Shown one piece after another: positions 47,686 to 56,323 of a stretch of 64,000 bases of DNA. Below the pieces are notes generated by a model that searched no databases, was not told the DNA's origin, and saw only the letters and a list, made by a program, of their open reading frames with translations. Each line of letters begins with the position of its first letter. The first letter of the stretch is position 1. The DNA lies in contig JARGNP010000001.1 of the NCBI GenBank assembly GCA_029210265.1, positions 391,442 through 455,441 of the forward strand, read 5' to 3'. A program made the position numbers and the translations under genes. Source of the stretch: Legionellaceae bacterium. GTDB lineage: Bacteria > Pseudomonadota > Gammaproteobacteria > Legionellales > Legionellaceae.

Positions 47686-47916
47686 ATGGCGACAGGTGAA
47701 GTCAAATGGTTTAATAATGCTAAAGGTTGGGGTTTTGTGCTACCTGAAGATGGTGGAACAGATATCTTTGTGCATTACTCATCCATTCAGGGAACCGGTT
47801 ACAAGAGCTTAACCGCCGGGCAAATCATTAGTTTTGATACCATCCAAGGCGATCGAGGACTGCACGCGACCAACGTCACCCCGCTTAGTGAAGTACTAGA
47901 ACCGAGTGAAGCTTAA
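47686..47916 (+). CDS. Cold-shock-domain protein
   Basis: The 76-residue protein is one OB-fold cold-shock domain: EVKWFNNAKGWGFVLPE holds RNP1 (KGWGFV), and DIFVHYSSIQ holds RNP2. The C-terminal part, LTAGQIISFDTIQGDRGLHATNVTPL, resembles CspD-like proteins in being slightly longer than CspA (70 residues). These proteins bind single-stranded nucleic acid. A 133-base leader separates it from hemB and contains AT-rich sequence that might regulate expression. Confidence 0.93.
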   Translation: MATGEVKWFNNAKGWGFVLPEDGGTDIFVHYSSIQGTGYKSLTAGQIISFDTIQGDRGLHATNVTPLSEVLEPSEA

Positions 47917-48004
47917 GCTTCGTGTGACCGACCGTTGGCAATCCTGGAATGAAGCGATTACAATAACCGCCTAGATTGCCACGCGTACCACTCGGATATC
48001 AACC

Positions 48005-49006
48005 ATGAAACACAAACACGGCTTATTGCTCATTCAATTGGGAACGCCTGAGTCGCCCAGCACTCAAGATGTTCGTCGCTACCTACGTGAATTTCTATCG
48101 GACAAGCGTGTACTCGATCTACCCGCCTTGATGCGTTATGCTTTACTCAATCTGATTATACTTCCGTTCAGAAGTAAGCGCTCAGCTGAAGCGTACAATA
48201 AAATTTGGACTGAGCAAGGCTCACCTTTACGTACACTCAGTCTTCATTTAAAAAATAAATTACAAGTAAAATTAGAAACAACACATCACGTGGTACTCGG
48301 CATGCGCTACGGTAAGCCAAGCCTCAAACAAGCGATGAAAGACTTAGCGCATTGCGACAGCATTACCGTGCTACCGCTCTACCCACAATACGCTTCATCT
48401 AGCACCGGTTCATCTTTAGAAGAAGTGCTTGCTTATTTTAGTACACAAACGGTGGTGCCCTCACTTCGCATTATTCGTGATTTTTACGCACATCCCGCGT
48501 TTATCAAAGCTCAAGCCGCACAAATTAAGCCGTTCTTAGATGTAGATAATCATAATGATTATTGCTTATTTAGTTATCATGGATTGCCCGAACGTCATAT
48601 TGAAAAAGCGGGTTGCAAGAACGTGTGCCTAGACAACTGTCCTAAGCCCGAAGATTCAAATACGGCTTGTTACCGCGCCCAATGCTTTGAAACCACACGA
48701 CAATTAGTAGAAATATTAGGGCTAGTTCAAGAGCAATACAGCACGGCTTTCCAGTCCAGACTTGGAAAAACGCCCTGGATCAAGCCTTATACTGATGAAA
48801 TATTAGAAGATCTCGCAAACAAAGGTGTAAAACGCCTTATTGTCGCCTGCCCGGCTTTCGTCACCGATTGCCTTGAGACCTTGGAAGAAATCGGTATGGA
48901 AGCCCAAAATACATGGCTCGCCTTAGGTGGTGAAGAACTTACGCTGGTTCCCTGCCTCAACGATGAAGAGCATTGGGTTCAAGCGCTTGTAGAAATAATT
49001 AAATAA
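48005..49006 (+). CDS. hemH: Ferrochelatase
   Basis: The 333-residue protein begins HGLLLIQLGTPESP and has VLGMRYGKPSLKQAM near 98, the catalytic histidine in LFSYHGLPERHIEKAG near 195, a cysteine-rich stretch (CKNVCLDNC...CYRAQC), and VACPAFVTDCLETLEEI near 275. It inserts iron into protoporphyrin IX, the last step of heme b synthesis. The extra cysteines suggest a possible iron-sulphur or metal site, seen in some gammaproteobacterial forms. It lies 88 bases after the cold-shock gene. Confidence 0.95.
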   Translation: MKHKHGLLLIQLGTPESPSTQDVRRYLREFLSDKRVLDLPALMRYALLNLIILPFRSKRSAEAYNKIWTEQGSPLRTLSLHLKNKLQVKLETTHHVVLGMRYGKPSLKQAMKDLAHCDSITVLPLYPQYASSSTGSSLEEVLAYFSTQTVVPSLRIIRDFYAHPAFIKAQAAQIKPFLDVDNHNDYCLFSYHGLPERHIEKAGCKNVCLDNCPKPEDSNTACYRAQCFETTRQLVEILGLVQEQYSTAFQSRLGKTPWIKPYTDEILEDLANKGVKRLIVACPAFVTDCLETLEEIGMEAQNTWLALGGEELTLVPCLNDEEHWVQALVEIIK

Positions 49007-49035
49007 ACTAACACCCGCATATCATGCCCTTTTAA

Positions 49036-49064
49036 TTCACACTAAGTATTTAGCTTGGTATAAT
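49036..49064 (+). promoter_or_regulatory. Sigma-70-type promoter of the 86-residue gene
   Basis: TTCACA (49036-49041, five of six with TTGACA) is followed after 17 bases by a perfect TATAAT (49059-49064). Transcription would start near 49071, about 24 bases before the ATG at 49095. This supports the small gene being real. Confidence 0.65.
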
Positions 49065-49094
49065 TAATACCCCAAATTATAAAGGCCTTAAAAG

Positions 49095-49355
49095 ATGATG
49101 AGTTCAAAACAAGAATTAACACCACGTGAGTTTGAAAAACTAGCATTTCAAGAAAAGCATCGACGCCTACACACAGATAGTCCAGACACAGATTTTGCAG
49201 AATCGGTAAGAAAGTATTTAATAAAAAATAACTTATTTAAACCACTTCCAGATCAAGAAATGGCGGCAACACCACAAGGGCGACATACACCCTTAACACT
49301 AACGGATACGCCCTCCCCTACATCAGATGCCCCGACTTCATCTCTCGCGAGTTAA
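49095..49355 (+). CDS. Small protein of unknown function, 86 residues
   Basis: The 86-residue protein has a charged N-terminal half (LTPREFEKLAFQEKHRRLHTD) and a Pro-, Thr- and Ser-rich C-terminal half (TPLTLTDTPSPTSDAPTSS). There is no signal peptide, membrane segment or cysteine. A strong promoter upstream supports that it is expressed. I know of no family. The disordered tail could bind a partner or be a secretion signal, but nothing shows this. Confidence 0.6.
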   Translation: MMSSKQELTPREFEKLAFQEKHRRLHTDSPDTDFAESVRKYLIKNNLFKPLPDQEMAATPQGRHTPLTLTDTPSPTSDAPTSSLAS

Positions 49356-49377
49356 AACCCACGAGCATGGTCATCAA

Positions 49378-49419
49378 ATAAACGTGTAATAAAAACAACG
49401 CGTCATATTACACGTTTAT
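49378..49419. repeat. 14-bp perfect inverted repeat between convergent genes
   Basis: ATAAACGTGTAATA (49378-49391) and TATTACACGTTTAT (49406-49419) are exact reverse complements with a 14-base spacer. It sits between the 86-residue gene and sco1, which read towards each other. It could be a weak bidirectional terminator, but the stem is AT-rich and there is no T-run. Confidence 0.75.
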
Positions 49420-49421
49420 AC

Positions 49422-50093
49422 TTACTCAGAATCAGATGCAATATGCGGGTGTTTTATCAACCAATCGTAATCATCACCTAACGCTTTAGCTTGATGAGGG
49501 CCTGTAAAAAACGCTGCGAGCTTACCCGTTGGGTTAAATAGCATAACGGCGCCTGTGTGCTCAATATCATCACCAGGAGATGGGGCATGTGGGTTCGCTG
49601 CGACTTTTGCATAAGCAACACCCAGGGCGCTCGCCATAGCCTTGGTCATTTTCTCACTGCCACGCGCACCATAAAAATCAGGATGAAACGCGGTTACATA
49701 TTTACGCAACCCAATTAAATCATCGTGTGCAGGATCAATCGAGATCATCACGACCCGAGGTAATGGAGAAACATGCCTATCTTCGAGTAAACGGTACATT
49801 TTACCCAGTTCCGCCATCGTAGTAGGACAAACCAGGCCACAATGCGTGAATCCAAAAAAGACCATGGTCCATTGATCTCTTAAACTTGTTTGATTAAACG
49901 GTGTCCCGTCCGTTCCTGTTAAAGCAAATGCTTTTACAGGACGTGGCATATCTAAAAGCGTTCCATGAAACTGTGCTTTTGTTGCCCGTTTTTTTTCTTC
50001 GTGATGTTTTGAATAAAATACATCTGCTATAACACCTGCAAGCATAAGAAGTAAGGCTGAAAAAATAACTAACGCTTTTTTTTTATTCACCAT
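49422..50093 (-). CDS. SCO1/SenC copper chaperone
   Basis: I start at 50093 (223 residues), where GGAG lies 7 bases upstream; an ATG at 50099 has almost no spacing from it. An N-terminal membrane anchor (ALVIFSALLLMLAGVIA) leads to a thioredoxin fold with the copper-binding Cys85 and Cys89 in FTHCGLVCPTT, SIDPAHD, and a distal His in DDIEHTGAVMLF. Sco proteins deliver copper to the CuA site of cytochrome oxidase subunit II. It is the last gene of the ctaA-ctaB unit. Confidence 0.93.
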   Translation of the reverse strand: MVNKKKALVIFSALLLMLAGVIADVFYSKHHEEKKRATKAQFHGTLLDMPRPVKAFALTGTDGTPFNQTSLRDQWTMVFFGFTHCGLVCPTTMAELGKMYRLLEDRHVSPLPRVVMISIDPAHDDLIGLRKYVTAFHPDFYGARGSEKMTKAMASALGVAYAKVAANPHAPSPGDDIEHTGAVMLFNPTGKLAAFFTGPHQAKALGDDYDWLIKHPHIASDSE

Positions 50094-50114
50094 CGTCATT
50101 CTCCAGTTATAAAA

Positions 50115-51002
50115 TCACAAATAATGATCCAGTAATAACCCCACGAAAAGTAACATTAAATAAACAATGGAAAACCTAAACGTCTGCATTGCAATGACTC
50201 CCGCCTCATTACAATACAGCTTTATGGACCAAAATAAAAATCGGGCGCCTAGCACGGCAGCCGTAACACCGTAAATCCAACCACTCATACCCACCACAAC
50301 AGGTAAAAGGCTCGAGATAAAAAGTAAAATTGTATAAAGCACGATATGCAATTTAGTAAATTTCACACCGTGTGTGACGGGCAACATCGGAATTTCTGCA
50401 TGTTTGTAATCCTCTAATCGATAAATCGCTAACGCCCAAAAGTGTGGTGGCGTCCAGACAAAAATAATCAGTACGAGCAATAATGCTTGAGGGTCAAGAT
50501 GATTCGTAACGGCAGTCCACCCCAGTAAAGGAGGCGCTGCACCTGCCAAACCACCAATCACGATATTTTGAGGTGTAGCCCGCTTCAAATACCCTGTATA
50601 AATACCGGCGTATCCCATCAATGAAATAAACGTAAGCACCGCAGTCAGACGATTCACCCAAAGCGTAAGCACGGTAAGACCCAGTGCCCCAATCGTAATA
50701 GCAAAAATTAACGCATGCTTTTCGCTCAAACGCCCACGTGCAACAGGACGTTTTTTTGTGCGTGCCATCAGACCATCAATACGTTTATCCACCACGTGAT
50801 TAATTGCCGCAGCACTACTTGAACAAAGAGCGATACCTAACAAACTATTAAAAACAATATCCAGAGGAACCCAGCCCGGTGTAGCTAAATACATGCCAAC
50901 CAGTACCGTCAAAAGCATAAGTGCCACCACGCGTGGCTTGCAAAGCTCTAAATAATCACGCCATGTGAGCGCACGTGGGGCCTTAGTTACGATTGTCGTC
51001 AC
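50115..51002 (-). CDS. ctaB: Protoheme IX farnesyltransferase
   Basis: The 295-residue membrane protein has the UbiA-family features [21 protein letters not shown] near 17, [23 protein letters not shown] near 63 with the Asp-rich substrate site, and [26 protein letters not shown] near 184. It attaches a farnesyl group to heme b to make heme O. It overlaps ctaA by 20 bases. Nine hydrophobic segments fit the family. CyoE is the equivalent name in E. coli. Confidence 0.95.
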   Translation of the reverse strand: MTTIVTKAPRALTWRDYLELCKPRVVALMLLTVLVGMYLATPGWVPLDIVFNSLLGIALCSSSAAAINHVVDKRIDGLMARTKKRPVARGRLSEKHALIFAITIGALGLTVLTLWVNRLTAVLTFISLMGYAGIYTGYLKRATPQNIVIGGLAGAAPPLLGWTAVTNHLDPQALLLVLIIFVWTPPHFWALAIYRLEDYKHAEIPMLPVTHGVKFTKLHIVLYTILLFISSLLPVVVGMSGWIYGVTAAVLGARFLFWSIKLYCNEAGVIAMQTFRFSIVYLMLLFVGLLLDHYL

Positions 51003-51999
51003 GCCCGTATCCTCCTATAACCAAATAACATAAACTCACCATAGTAATTAAAAGCATTGCTGCAACACCGTTGTGTGCAACCGCTACCGCAAGCGGTAGC
51101 AAATACACAACATTAATAATGCCCAGCAAAAATTGAATACAAACTAAAATTAAAGCTAATCCAGCTATAATTCGAACAGGCCTGATAGAAATACGACGTA
51201 GCATGAGAGTTGCCAAAACACTAATATACGTCGCAGTTATGATAGCCCCTACACGATGGGTCCATTGAATGGTCGCACGAGCAGCGTGGTCAAGTGCCCC
51301 GCCTTGGTAATTTGCGCCAAGTGGTGAGAACACATCAAACGCATGCGCCCAATCAAACATGGGTAACCAATGACGATTACATTGCGGGAAGCCGATGCAA
51401 GCAACACCCGCGTAGTTTGCACTTACCCAGCCCCCTAAAGCTATTTGCAATATAACAATAATCAACCCTAATAAAACCCAAATACGCCATGGCCGCAAAT
51501 CAAATCCCGAATACCGACTCCATTGCCATCGAAGGCAGGTTAAGAGCGTTAGCAGTGTAAAACCTCCGAGCAAATGCCCCATCACAACCACAGGCAGAAG
51601 TTTCAACGTAACCGTCCACATCCCAAGTGCGGCCTGAAAAAACAACGCGCCCAGTAAAGCAAATGATAATACGGGTGAAACACGAGCCGTGCGTGGACCC
51701 TTCCATGACATGCCTGCCAAAAATACAATTAATAACCCCAATGTACCGGCAACATAACGATGCGCCATTTCGGTCCAGGCTTTATGAGATTCAATCGGAA
51801 TATCAGGAAAAAGATTCTGTGCCTCTGCATGCGCCACAGGTAGCGATGCGCTTGGCAAAACCATTTTTCCATAACATCCAGGCCAATCTGGGCAACCTAA
51901 GCCTGCGTCTGTCAAACGTGTATACGCCCCCAGCATCACCACACCTAGCGCAAGTATTAACGCAAAACCCGCCACCCATCTAAATTGATTTAATTTCAT
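50983..51999 (-). CDS. ctaA: Heme A synthase (COX15/CtaA)
   Basis: I start at 51999 (338 residues), where GGGTG lies 7 bases upstream. The features are [24 protein letters not shown] near 20-45, [12 protein letters not shown] near 80, [12 protein letters not shown] near 140, a second GCxG-like pair in ACIGFPQCN near 200, and WTHRVGAII near 245, whose histidines bind heme. It oxidises the C8 methyl of heme O to make heme A. The presence of both ctaA and ctaB means an aa3-type oxidase. Confidence 0.94.
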   Translation of the reverse strand: MKLNQFRWVAGFALILALGVVMLGAYTRLTDAGLGCPDWPGCYGKMVLPSASLPVAHAEAQNLFPDIPIESHKAWTEMAHRYVAGTLGLLIVFLAGMSWKGPRTARVSPVLSFALLGALFFQAALGMWTVTLKLLPVVVMGHLLGGFTLLTLLTCLRWQWSRYSGFDLRPWRIWVLLGLIIVILQIALGGWVSANYAGVACIGFPQCNRHWLPMFDWAHAFDVFSPLGANYQGGALDHAARATIQWTHRVGAIITATYISVLATLMLRRISIRPVRIIAGLALILVCIQFLLGIINVVYLLPLAVAVAHNGVAAMLLITMVSLCYLVIGGYGRDDNRN

Positions 52000-52039
52000 A
52001 TTTACACCCATATTTATGCTTAGACTAAGACTGCCTTTG

Positions 52040-52585
52040 TTACGACTGCTCTTGTGAACTTAATAAACGCTTCAAATCATGAAAAATATCTTCTGGTTTA
52101 TTTTCAGATGAATATTTAAGTACCATAAAATGATTAGGATCCACTAAAAACATGCGCATCTCGCTTTTTAACAAATCAACCTTACTTTGCTCATCAACTG
52201 AAACCGAACGAAGATTAATCGCTTGCTTATCAAACGCTTGCTGCATCTCAGGAGAACAAGCAGCTGTGCGTTCAGGTTGCAACATCCATAAATCAACTTG
52301 GTATAAACGCCGTCCTAAAGCAAGTCGAGTACGAGCTAATTGATCCAATGCTTTTACGCATGGCGTATGACAGCCAACAGGACACCACAACGCCATGCTC
52401 CATTTTTCTTTCGGGTTATCTAAAATATTAAGCGGCATAGCCGGTCGAATAAACTCGCCTTTATTTGTAGGTAATGCAGCAAGCCATGCAGGATGCTTAT
52501 AAAAAACAAGTGCCAGTAATCCTGGCGCTGCAAACAAAAGCACGAGGGCAAGAAATATCCCTTTAGTTCGAATTATTTTTTTCAT
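52040..52585 (-). CDS. Thioredoxin-like oxidase assembly protein of unknown function
   Basis: The 181-residue protein has an N-terminal membrane anchor (IFLALVLLFAAPGLLALVFY) and a soluble part with ALWCPVGCHTPCVKAL near 70, a cysteine cluster in the position of a thioredoxin active site. It ends with MRMFLVDPNHFMVLKYS and lacks the usual fold landmarks. A gene of this size sits between surf1 and ctaA in Pseudomonas and relatives, with unknown role in oxidase assembly. The cysteines suggest copper or thiol chemistry. It overlaps surf1 by 23 bases. Confidence 0.78.
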   Translation of the reverse strand: MKKIIRTKGIFLALVLLFAAPGLLALVFYKHPAWLAALPTNKGEFIRPAMPLNILDNPKEKWSMALWCPVGCHTPCVKALDQLARTRLALGRRLYQVDLWMLQPERTAACSPEMQQAFDKQAINLRSVSVDEQSKVDLLKSEMRMFLVDPNHFMVLKYSSENKPEDIFHDLKRLLSSQEQS

Positions 52586-53300
52586 ATTTCCTAATATTTA
52601 GCGCAATAAAAATAATGAGTAAGACCAAAGCAAAAGCAAACCACTGGAAGGCGTACCCTAGATGCCGCACCGGCGGCATAGAAACTGCGGGCCAAGACCT
52701 AACATAGCCAGCTGGGCTTTGAGCATCGAGGCGAATGATAAACGGATAGACAGATTTATGCAAAAATTGCTCCATCAATTGCAGGTCCAAAGATTCGATT
52801 ACTGCGCGATCCACTTGCTTGATTTCAATACCCGGCCCTAATAACCAAGGCTTTCCCAAGGAATAATACGCACGTCCTTGAAGTGTAAGTTGTTCAGTCG
52901 GTGTATTAATATTCGGTAACTCGCTTCGCGTTACACCGGCAGGAACCCACCCTCGATCAATCAAAAGCACACGATCGGCGCCTATCTCTAGAGGAGATAT
53001 CACATGATAGCCTACCTGATGCGCATGAAGTTGATTATCTAAGAATATAACCTGAGGCATAAACTTGCCTTGAATACGAACAGATTCAAACGCTTCCGGT
53101 TGCGCACCCTCGCCTTGCCAAATACGTGGAGCTTGATGCTCGAAAGCTTCTTGACGTGCCAAAATAAGCCGTTTTTCTTCAGCTCGATGCAATTGCCATA
53201 CGCCTAAAGCAATAAATAGTGTTATGAAAACACAAGCTAACACACACATTGTCCAATGCGGTGTGAATCGATAACGAAAACGGGATATACTAGGGTTCAT
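52563..53300 (-). CDS. SURF1 family cytochrome oxidase assembly protein
   Basis: The 245-residue protein has two membrane segments at its ends (WTMCVLACVFITLFIALGVWQLHRAEEK near 15 and WFAFALVLLIIFIAL near 220) with a periplasmic domain between. Typical features are GVWQLHRAEEKR, GYHVISPLEIGADRVLLIDRGWVP near 95-120, and HLGYAFQWFAFA near the C-terminus. SURF1 helps place heme a in oxidase subunit I. It is the first gene of the left-reading unit surf1-hyp-ctaA-ctaB-sco1. Confidence 0.93.
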   Translation of the reverse strand: MNPSISRFRYRFTPHWTMCVLACVFITLFIALGVWQLHRAEEKRLILARQEAFEHQAPRIWQGEGAQPEAFESVRIQGKFMPQVIFLDNQLHAHQVGYHVISPLEIGADRVLLIDRGWVPAGVTRSELPNINTPTEQLTLQGRAYYSLGKPWLLGPGIEIKQVDRAVIESLDLQLMEQFLHKSVYPFIIRLDAQSPAGYVRSWPAVSMPPVRHLGYAFQWFAFALVLLIIFIALNIRKYEKNNSN

Positions 53301-53348
53301 GTAAACATCATGAGGCTATTCGGCTATTCAATATCGGGAGTATAACAA

Positions 53349-53552
53349 ATGTTTACCAAAATTTTTATTTTAATTATCATGCTGATTATTCTGATCACGC
53401 TCTTCAGTGGCCTGCTGTTTCTTGTGCGTGATAACGGTAAAACCAAAAATACGGTTAAAGCACTTACATGGCGTATTGCTTTATCTCTTGGTTTATTTAT
53501 TTTTCTAATCATTGCATTTAGTTTACATTGGATAAATCCACACGGCGTATAA
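53349..53552 (+). CDS. DUF2909 twin-transmembrane protein
   Basis: The 67-residue protein consists of two membrane segments (IFILIIMLIILITLFSGLLFLV and ALSLGLFIFLIIAFSLHW) joined by a short basic loop (RDNGKTKNTVKALTWR). This matches the DUF2909 proteins found next to surf1 in many gammaproteobacteria, probably another oxidase assembly factor. It is divergent from surf1, with 48 bases between the starts. The cox structural genes usually beside it are absent. Confidence 0.82.
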   Translation: MFTKIFILIIMLIILITLFSGLLFLVRDNGKTKNTVKALTWRIALSLGLFIFLIIAFSLHWINPHGV

Positions 53553-53566
53553 ATGGAGTAAATACT

Positions 53567-54070
53567 ATGTTTAATCGCATATTAAGTATCTTAAGTATCT
53601 CATGCCTTATTTTGTCAAACACAAGCCATGCCGATACGATTGGGCGTTACATGAATATTGCAAACAATATTCCTAAAATGGAAATGAAAGCCGACCGCCA
53701 AGCTCATATTTGGGCGCGATCAGCCCGTACGGTCTTAAGCTTAACAAGCGAGTCCATTGCTGAGACGTTAATACTCGCGAATGCAACAGCCACAGAACAT
53801 GGCACACCAATTTTTTGTCTACCAATCGAGGTATCCCTCAACGCCATCGTGATGAACGAGTTAATTCAAGAAACTTATCGTGAGATATCCAGCCAAACAA
53901 ACGATAAAAATAATCTAACCGTATCCAATATCGCCTGGATAGCTGTGACACACAAATACCCGTGCAATCAGGATACATCGTCAAGTAGCCCAAGCACCCC
54001 AAGTCAAATAACCAAGCCTACGGTTGCATCGATGGGTCATATGGACGGTGTTTTACCACCGCCTCCTTAA
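53567..54070 (+). CDS. Small exported protein, possibly Rap1a/Tai-like
   Basis: I start at 53567 (167 residues), where GGAG is upstream and the protein opens with a signal peptide (ILSILSISCLILSNTSHA); an ORF from 53528 overlaps the previous gene. The mature part has two cysteines, FCLPIEVSLN near 85 and HKYPC near 130, then a Ser- and Pro-rich tail. The order of an internal Cys with Leu-Pro and a final YPC is reminiscent of Rap1a/Tai immunity-like proteins. That family call is tentative and no matching toxin lies nearby. Confidence 0.6.
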   Translation: MFNRILSILSISCLILSNTSHADTIGRYMNIANNIPKMEMKADRQAHIWARSARTVLSLTSESIAETLILANATATEHGTPIFCLPIEVSLNAIVMNELIQETYREISSQTNDKNNLTVSNIAWIAVTHKYPCNQDTSSSSPSTPSQITKPTVASMGHMDGVLPPPP

Positions 54071-54084
54071 AGCATTCAAAGCAT

Positions 54085-54429
54085 TTAAAGACGACTAAAT
54101 TCTTCATAAGCTTCCAGCGCTTCGGCGGCAAACATCAACGAAGGGCCACCGCCCATATATATTGCCATGCTTAACGTTTCGAGTAATTCTTCACGCGTGG
54201 TTTTTAGCTTAACCAACGTTTTCGCATGAAAACCAATGCAGCCTTGACAATGGCTTGAAACAGCAAGCGCCATCGCAATAAGCTCTTTCGTTTTTTTATC
54301 TAATGCGCCGGCTTTGGTTGATGCATGTGAAAGTGATGAAAAACCCGCCATAACATCAGGTATTTCACGCTGTAATTTAGCAAGCTCCGTATTAAGATTA
54401 TCGGTGATATTTTTAAATCGGTCAGACAT
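54085..54429 (-). CDS. Carboxymuconolactone decarboxylase/AhpD family protein
   Basis: The 114-residue protein has LDKKTKELIAMALAVSSHCQGCIGFHAK near 45-70, with Cys61, Cys64 and His68 forming the redox CxxC-His motif of AhpD-like alkylhydroperoxidases. A helix with EELLETLSMAIYMGGGPSLMFA follows, characteristic of this fold. AAGGAG precedes the start. The family includes peroxide-reducing enzymes; the physiological partner is unknown. It is convergent with the small exported protein gene. Confidence 0.9.
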   Translation of the reverse strand: MSDRFKNITDNLNTELAKLQREIPDVMAGFSSLSHASTKAGALDKKTKELIAMALAVSSHCQGCIGFHAKTLVKLKTTREELLETLSMAIYMGGGPSLMFAAEALEAYEEFSRL

Positions 54430-54559
54430 ATCCAGCTCCTTGTTTTAAAGCATGATTTCTAATTAATTAAAGCCTTGATTTGCTTACTTATCAAGCCGCG
54501 CTTTAAACGTTATACTCAAAGCCTAGCATTTATATTTTATTTCTTGTCAGGAAGACACC

Positions 54560-55273
54560 ATGCATACACAAAACCATATCTACTATCATGACGATCAAGC
54601 GCTACATGCTCATGTTGCTTTTGACAACACAACACAATCTAAACGACCCGCAGTGCTTGTATTTCATGACTGGAGTGGACGCAATGAATTTGCTTGTGTC
54701 AAAGCAGAGCAGTTTGCAGAGATGGGTTATGTTGGATTTGCAGCCGATTTATATGGTGCCGGTGTTATAGGCACCACCAATGATGAAAAACAAGCCTTAA
54801 TGGCGCCACTCATGAACGATCGCTTACGTTTGTTTGGACGTCTTTTTGCAGCCCTTGATGCCCTCGCCGCCTTTCCTGAAGTCGATGAAACGCGGGTTGC
54901 AGCCGTAGGTTACTGTTTTGGAGGGTTATGTGCACTTGATCTTGCCCGTACCGGCGCTTCTATCTCAGGTGTTGTGAGTTTTCATGGCTTACTTAAAGCC
55001 CCGAACCCACGCCCCAAAGAAAGCATCCATGCCAAAGTACTTGCTTTACATGGTTTTGATGATCCGATGGTCCCCCCTGAAGATGTAACGGCGTTTTGTC
55101 ATGAAATGACAGAAGCCCATGCCGACTGGCAAATGCATATGTATGGTCAAACAACCCATGCCTTTACTAATCCTGAAGCCAACGACCCCATACTCGGCAC
55201 ACGCTATAGCGCCAAAGCTGAGCATCGCTCGTTTCAGGCCATGACCCATTTTTTAACTGAAATTTTTGCTTAA
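54560..55273 (+). CDS. Dienelactone hydrolase family protein
   Basis: The 237-residue alpha/beta hydrolase reads PAVLVFHDWSGRNEFACVKAEQFAEMGYVGFAADLYG near 30-65, the nucleophile cysteine in AAVGYCFGGLCALDLA near 118, an aspartate in LHGFDDPMVPPED near 170 and the histidine in QTTHAFTNPEAND near 200. The Cys-Asp-His triad is that of dienelactone hydrolases, which open cyclic lactone esters in aromatic breakdown, though most bacterial members have unknown substrates. It ends 3 bases before the next gene, so they are probably cotranscribed. Confidence 0.9.
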   Translation: MHTQNHIYYHDDQALHAHVAFDNTTQSKRPAVLVFHDWSGRNEFACVKAEQFAEMGYVGFAADLYGAGVIGTTNDEKQALMAPLMNDRLRLFGRLFAALDALAAFPEVDETRVAAVGYCFGGLCALDLARTGASISGVVSFHGLLKAPNPRPKESIHAKVLALHGFDDPMVPPEDVTAFCHEMTEAHADWQMHMYGQTTHAFTNPEANDPILGTRYSAKAEHRSFQAMTHFLTEIFA

Positions 55274-55276
55274 TTT

Positions 55277-56323
55277 ATGACGGTAATAATCAACAATCAT
55301 GAAGCCCTTGCAGTAGAGCTAGCTGAACTACTTCAAAAATCTCGCTTATTACTTGCCGTGGCTGAATCGTGCACCGGAGGCAGCTTAGGCGCAAGGCTAA
55401 CGTCTATAGCCGGTAGCTCTGCATGGTTCGATCGCGGTTTTATTACCTATTCAAACGAAGCGAAACACGAGATGCTTGGCGTAGCTGAAAGCATTTTAAT
55501 TCATGATGGTGCAGTCAGTGAAGCAGCCGCCCGAGCCATGGCTGAAGGCTGCATTAAACATAGCGCGGCAGGCCTCAGTGTTGCCATCACCGGCATCGCA
55601 GGACCTGGCGGTGGTAGTCAAGAAAAGCCTGTCGGAACCGTTTGGATTGCATCCGCAGGCGCTCGGCAAAAAACCACAGCAACGTGTTTTAATTTTGAGG
55701 GTGATCGAGAAGCCGTACGGCAAGCGGCTGAATTACATGCGCTCAAAATGCTTATAAGCCGCGCGCAAGCTTTGTTGCCGCCCCCAAACAATCAAGAGCC
55801 GACTTATTTTTTTACTTTGATGCCCGACCCAGCAACGGCTTCGGCATTATATCAACGTGCACGTGTATTCACCGAGCATACATCTTGCCAACCCACACCA
55901 CCCGAAAATTTACATTTAACGCTCGCGTATTTAGGCAGGCTTCACACGGCAGAACTAAATAACCTAACAAACCTAAAATCACCGTGCCCCATTGCGCCAT
56001 TCGAGCTAATTATTTCGGACGTTAAGCACTGGTCCGAAATAAATATTTCGTATTTGGCGCCTAGTCTTTCATCAGAACCCTTGGAAAAATTACATGCTTT
56101 TTTGAATCAACATATCGTGCAACAAGGCCTCAAACCCGAGCGTCGTGCTTTCGTGCCTCACATCACGATAACACGCGATGACAGCCACGGACTAAAATCA
56201 CATAAAATCAAACCCGTTCCATGGTTCATTCATGAATTATGCTTGGTTCAATCTCCCCCGAGAGCACCACAAGCATCATCCGACTACACCATAATACAGC
56301 GTTGGCCTATGAAACTTGCGTAA
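55277..56323 (+). CDS. Fusion of nicotinamide-nucleotide amidase (PncC) and RNA 2',3'-cyclic phosphodiesterase (ThpR)
   Basis: The 348-residue protein joins two domains. Residues about 1-165 are the CinA C-terminal amidase: VAESCTGGSLGARLTSIAGSSAWFDRGFITYSN near 28-60, and AITGIAGPGGGSQEKPVGTVWIA near 105. Residues about 178-345 are a 2H phosphoesterase: FFTLMPDP, the first HLTLAYLG near 212 and the second PHITITRD near 295. PncC recycles nicotinamide mononucleotide; ThpR hydrolyses 2',3'-cyclic phosphates. No stop lies between them and both sets of catalytic residues are present. The pairing is unusual to me. Confidence 0.9.
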   Translation: MTVIINNHEALAVELAELLQKSRLLLAVAESCTGGSLGARLTSIAGSSAWFDRGFITYSNEAKHEMLGVAESILIHDGAVSEAAARAMAEGCIKHSAAGLSVAITGIAGPGGGSQEKPVGTVWIASAGARQKTTATCFNFEGDREAVRQAAELHALKMLISRAQALLPPPNNQEPTYFFTLMPDPATASALYQRARVFTEHTSCQPTPPENLHLTLAYLGRLHTAELNNLTNLKSPCPIAPFELIISDVKHWSEINISYLAPSLSSEPLEKLHAFLNQHIVQQGLKPERRAFVPHITITRDDSHGLKSHKIKPVPWFIHELCLVQSPPRAPQASSDYTIIQRWPMKLA

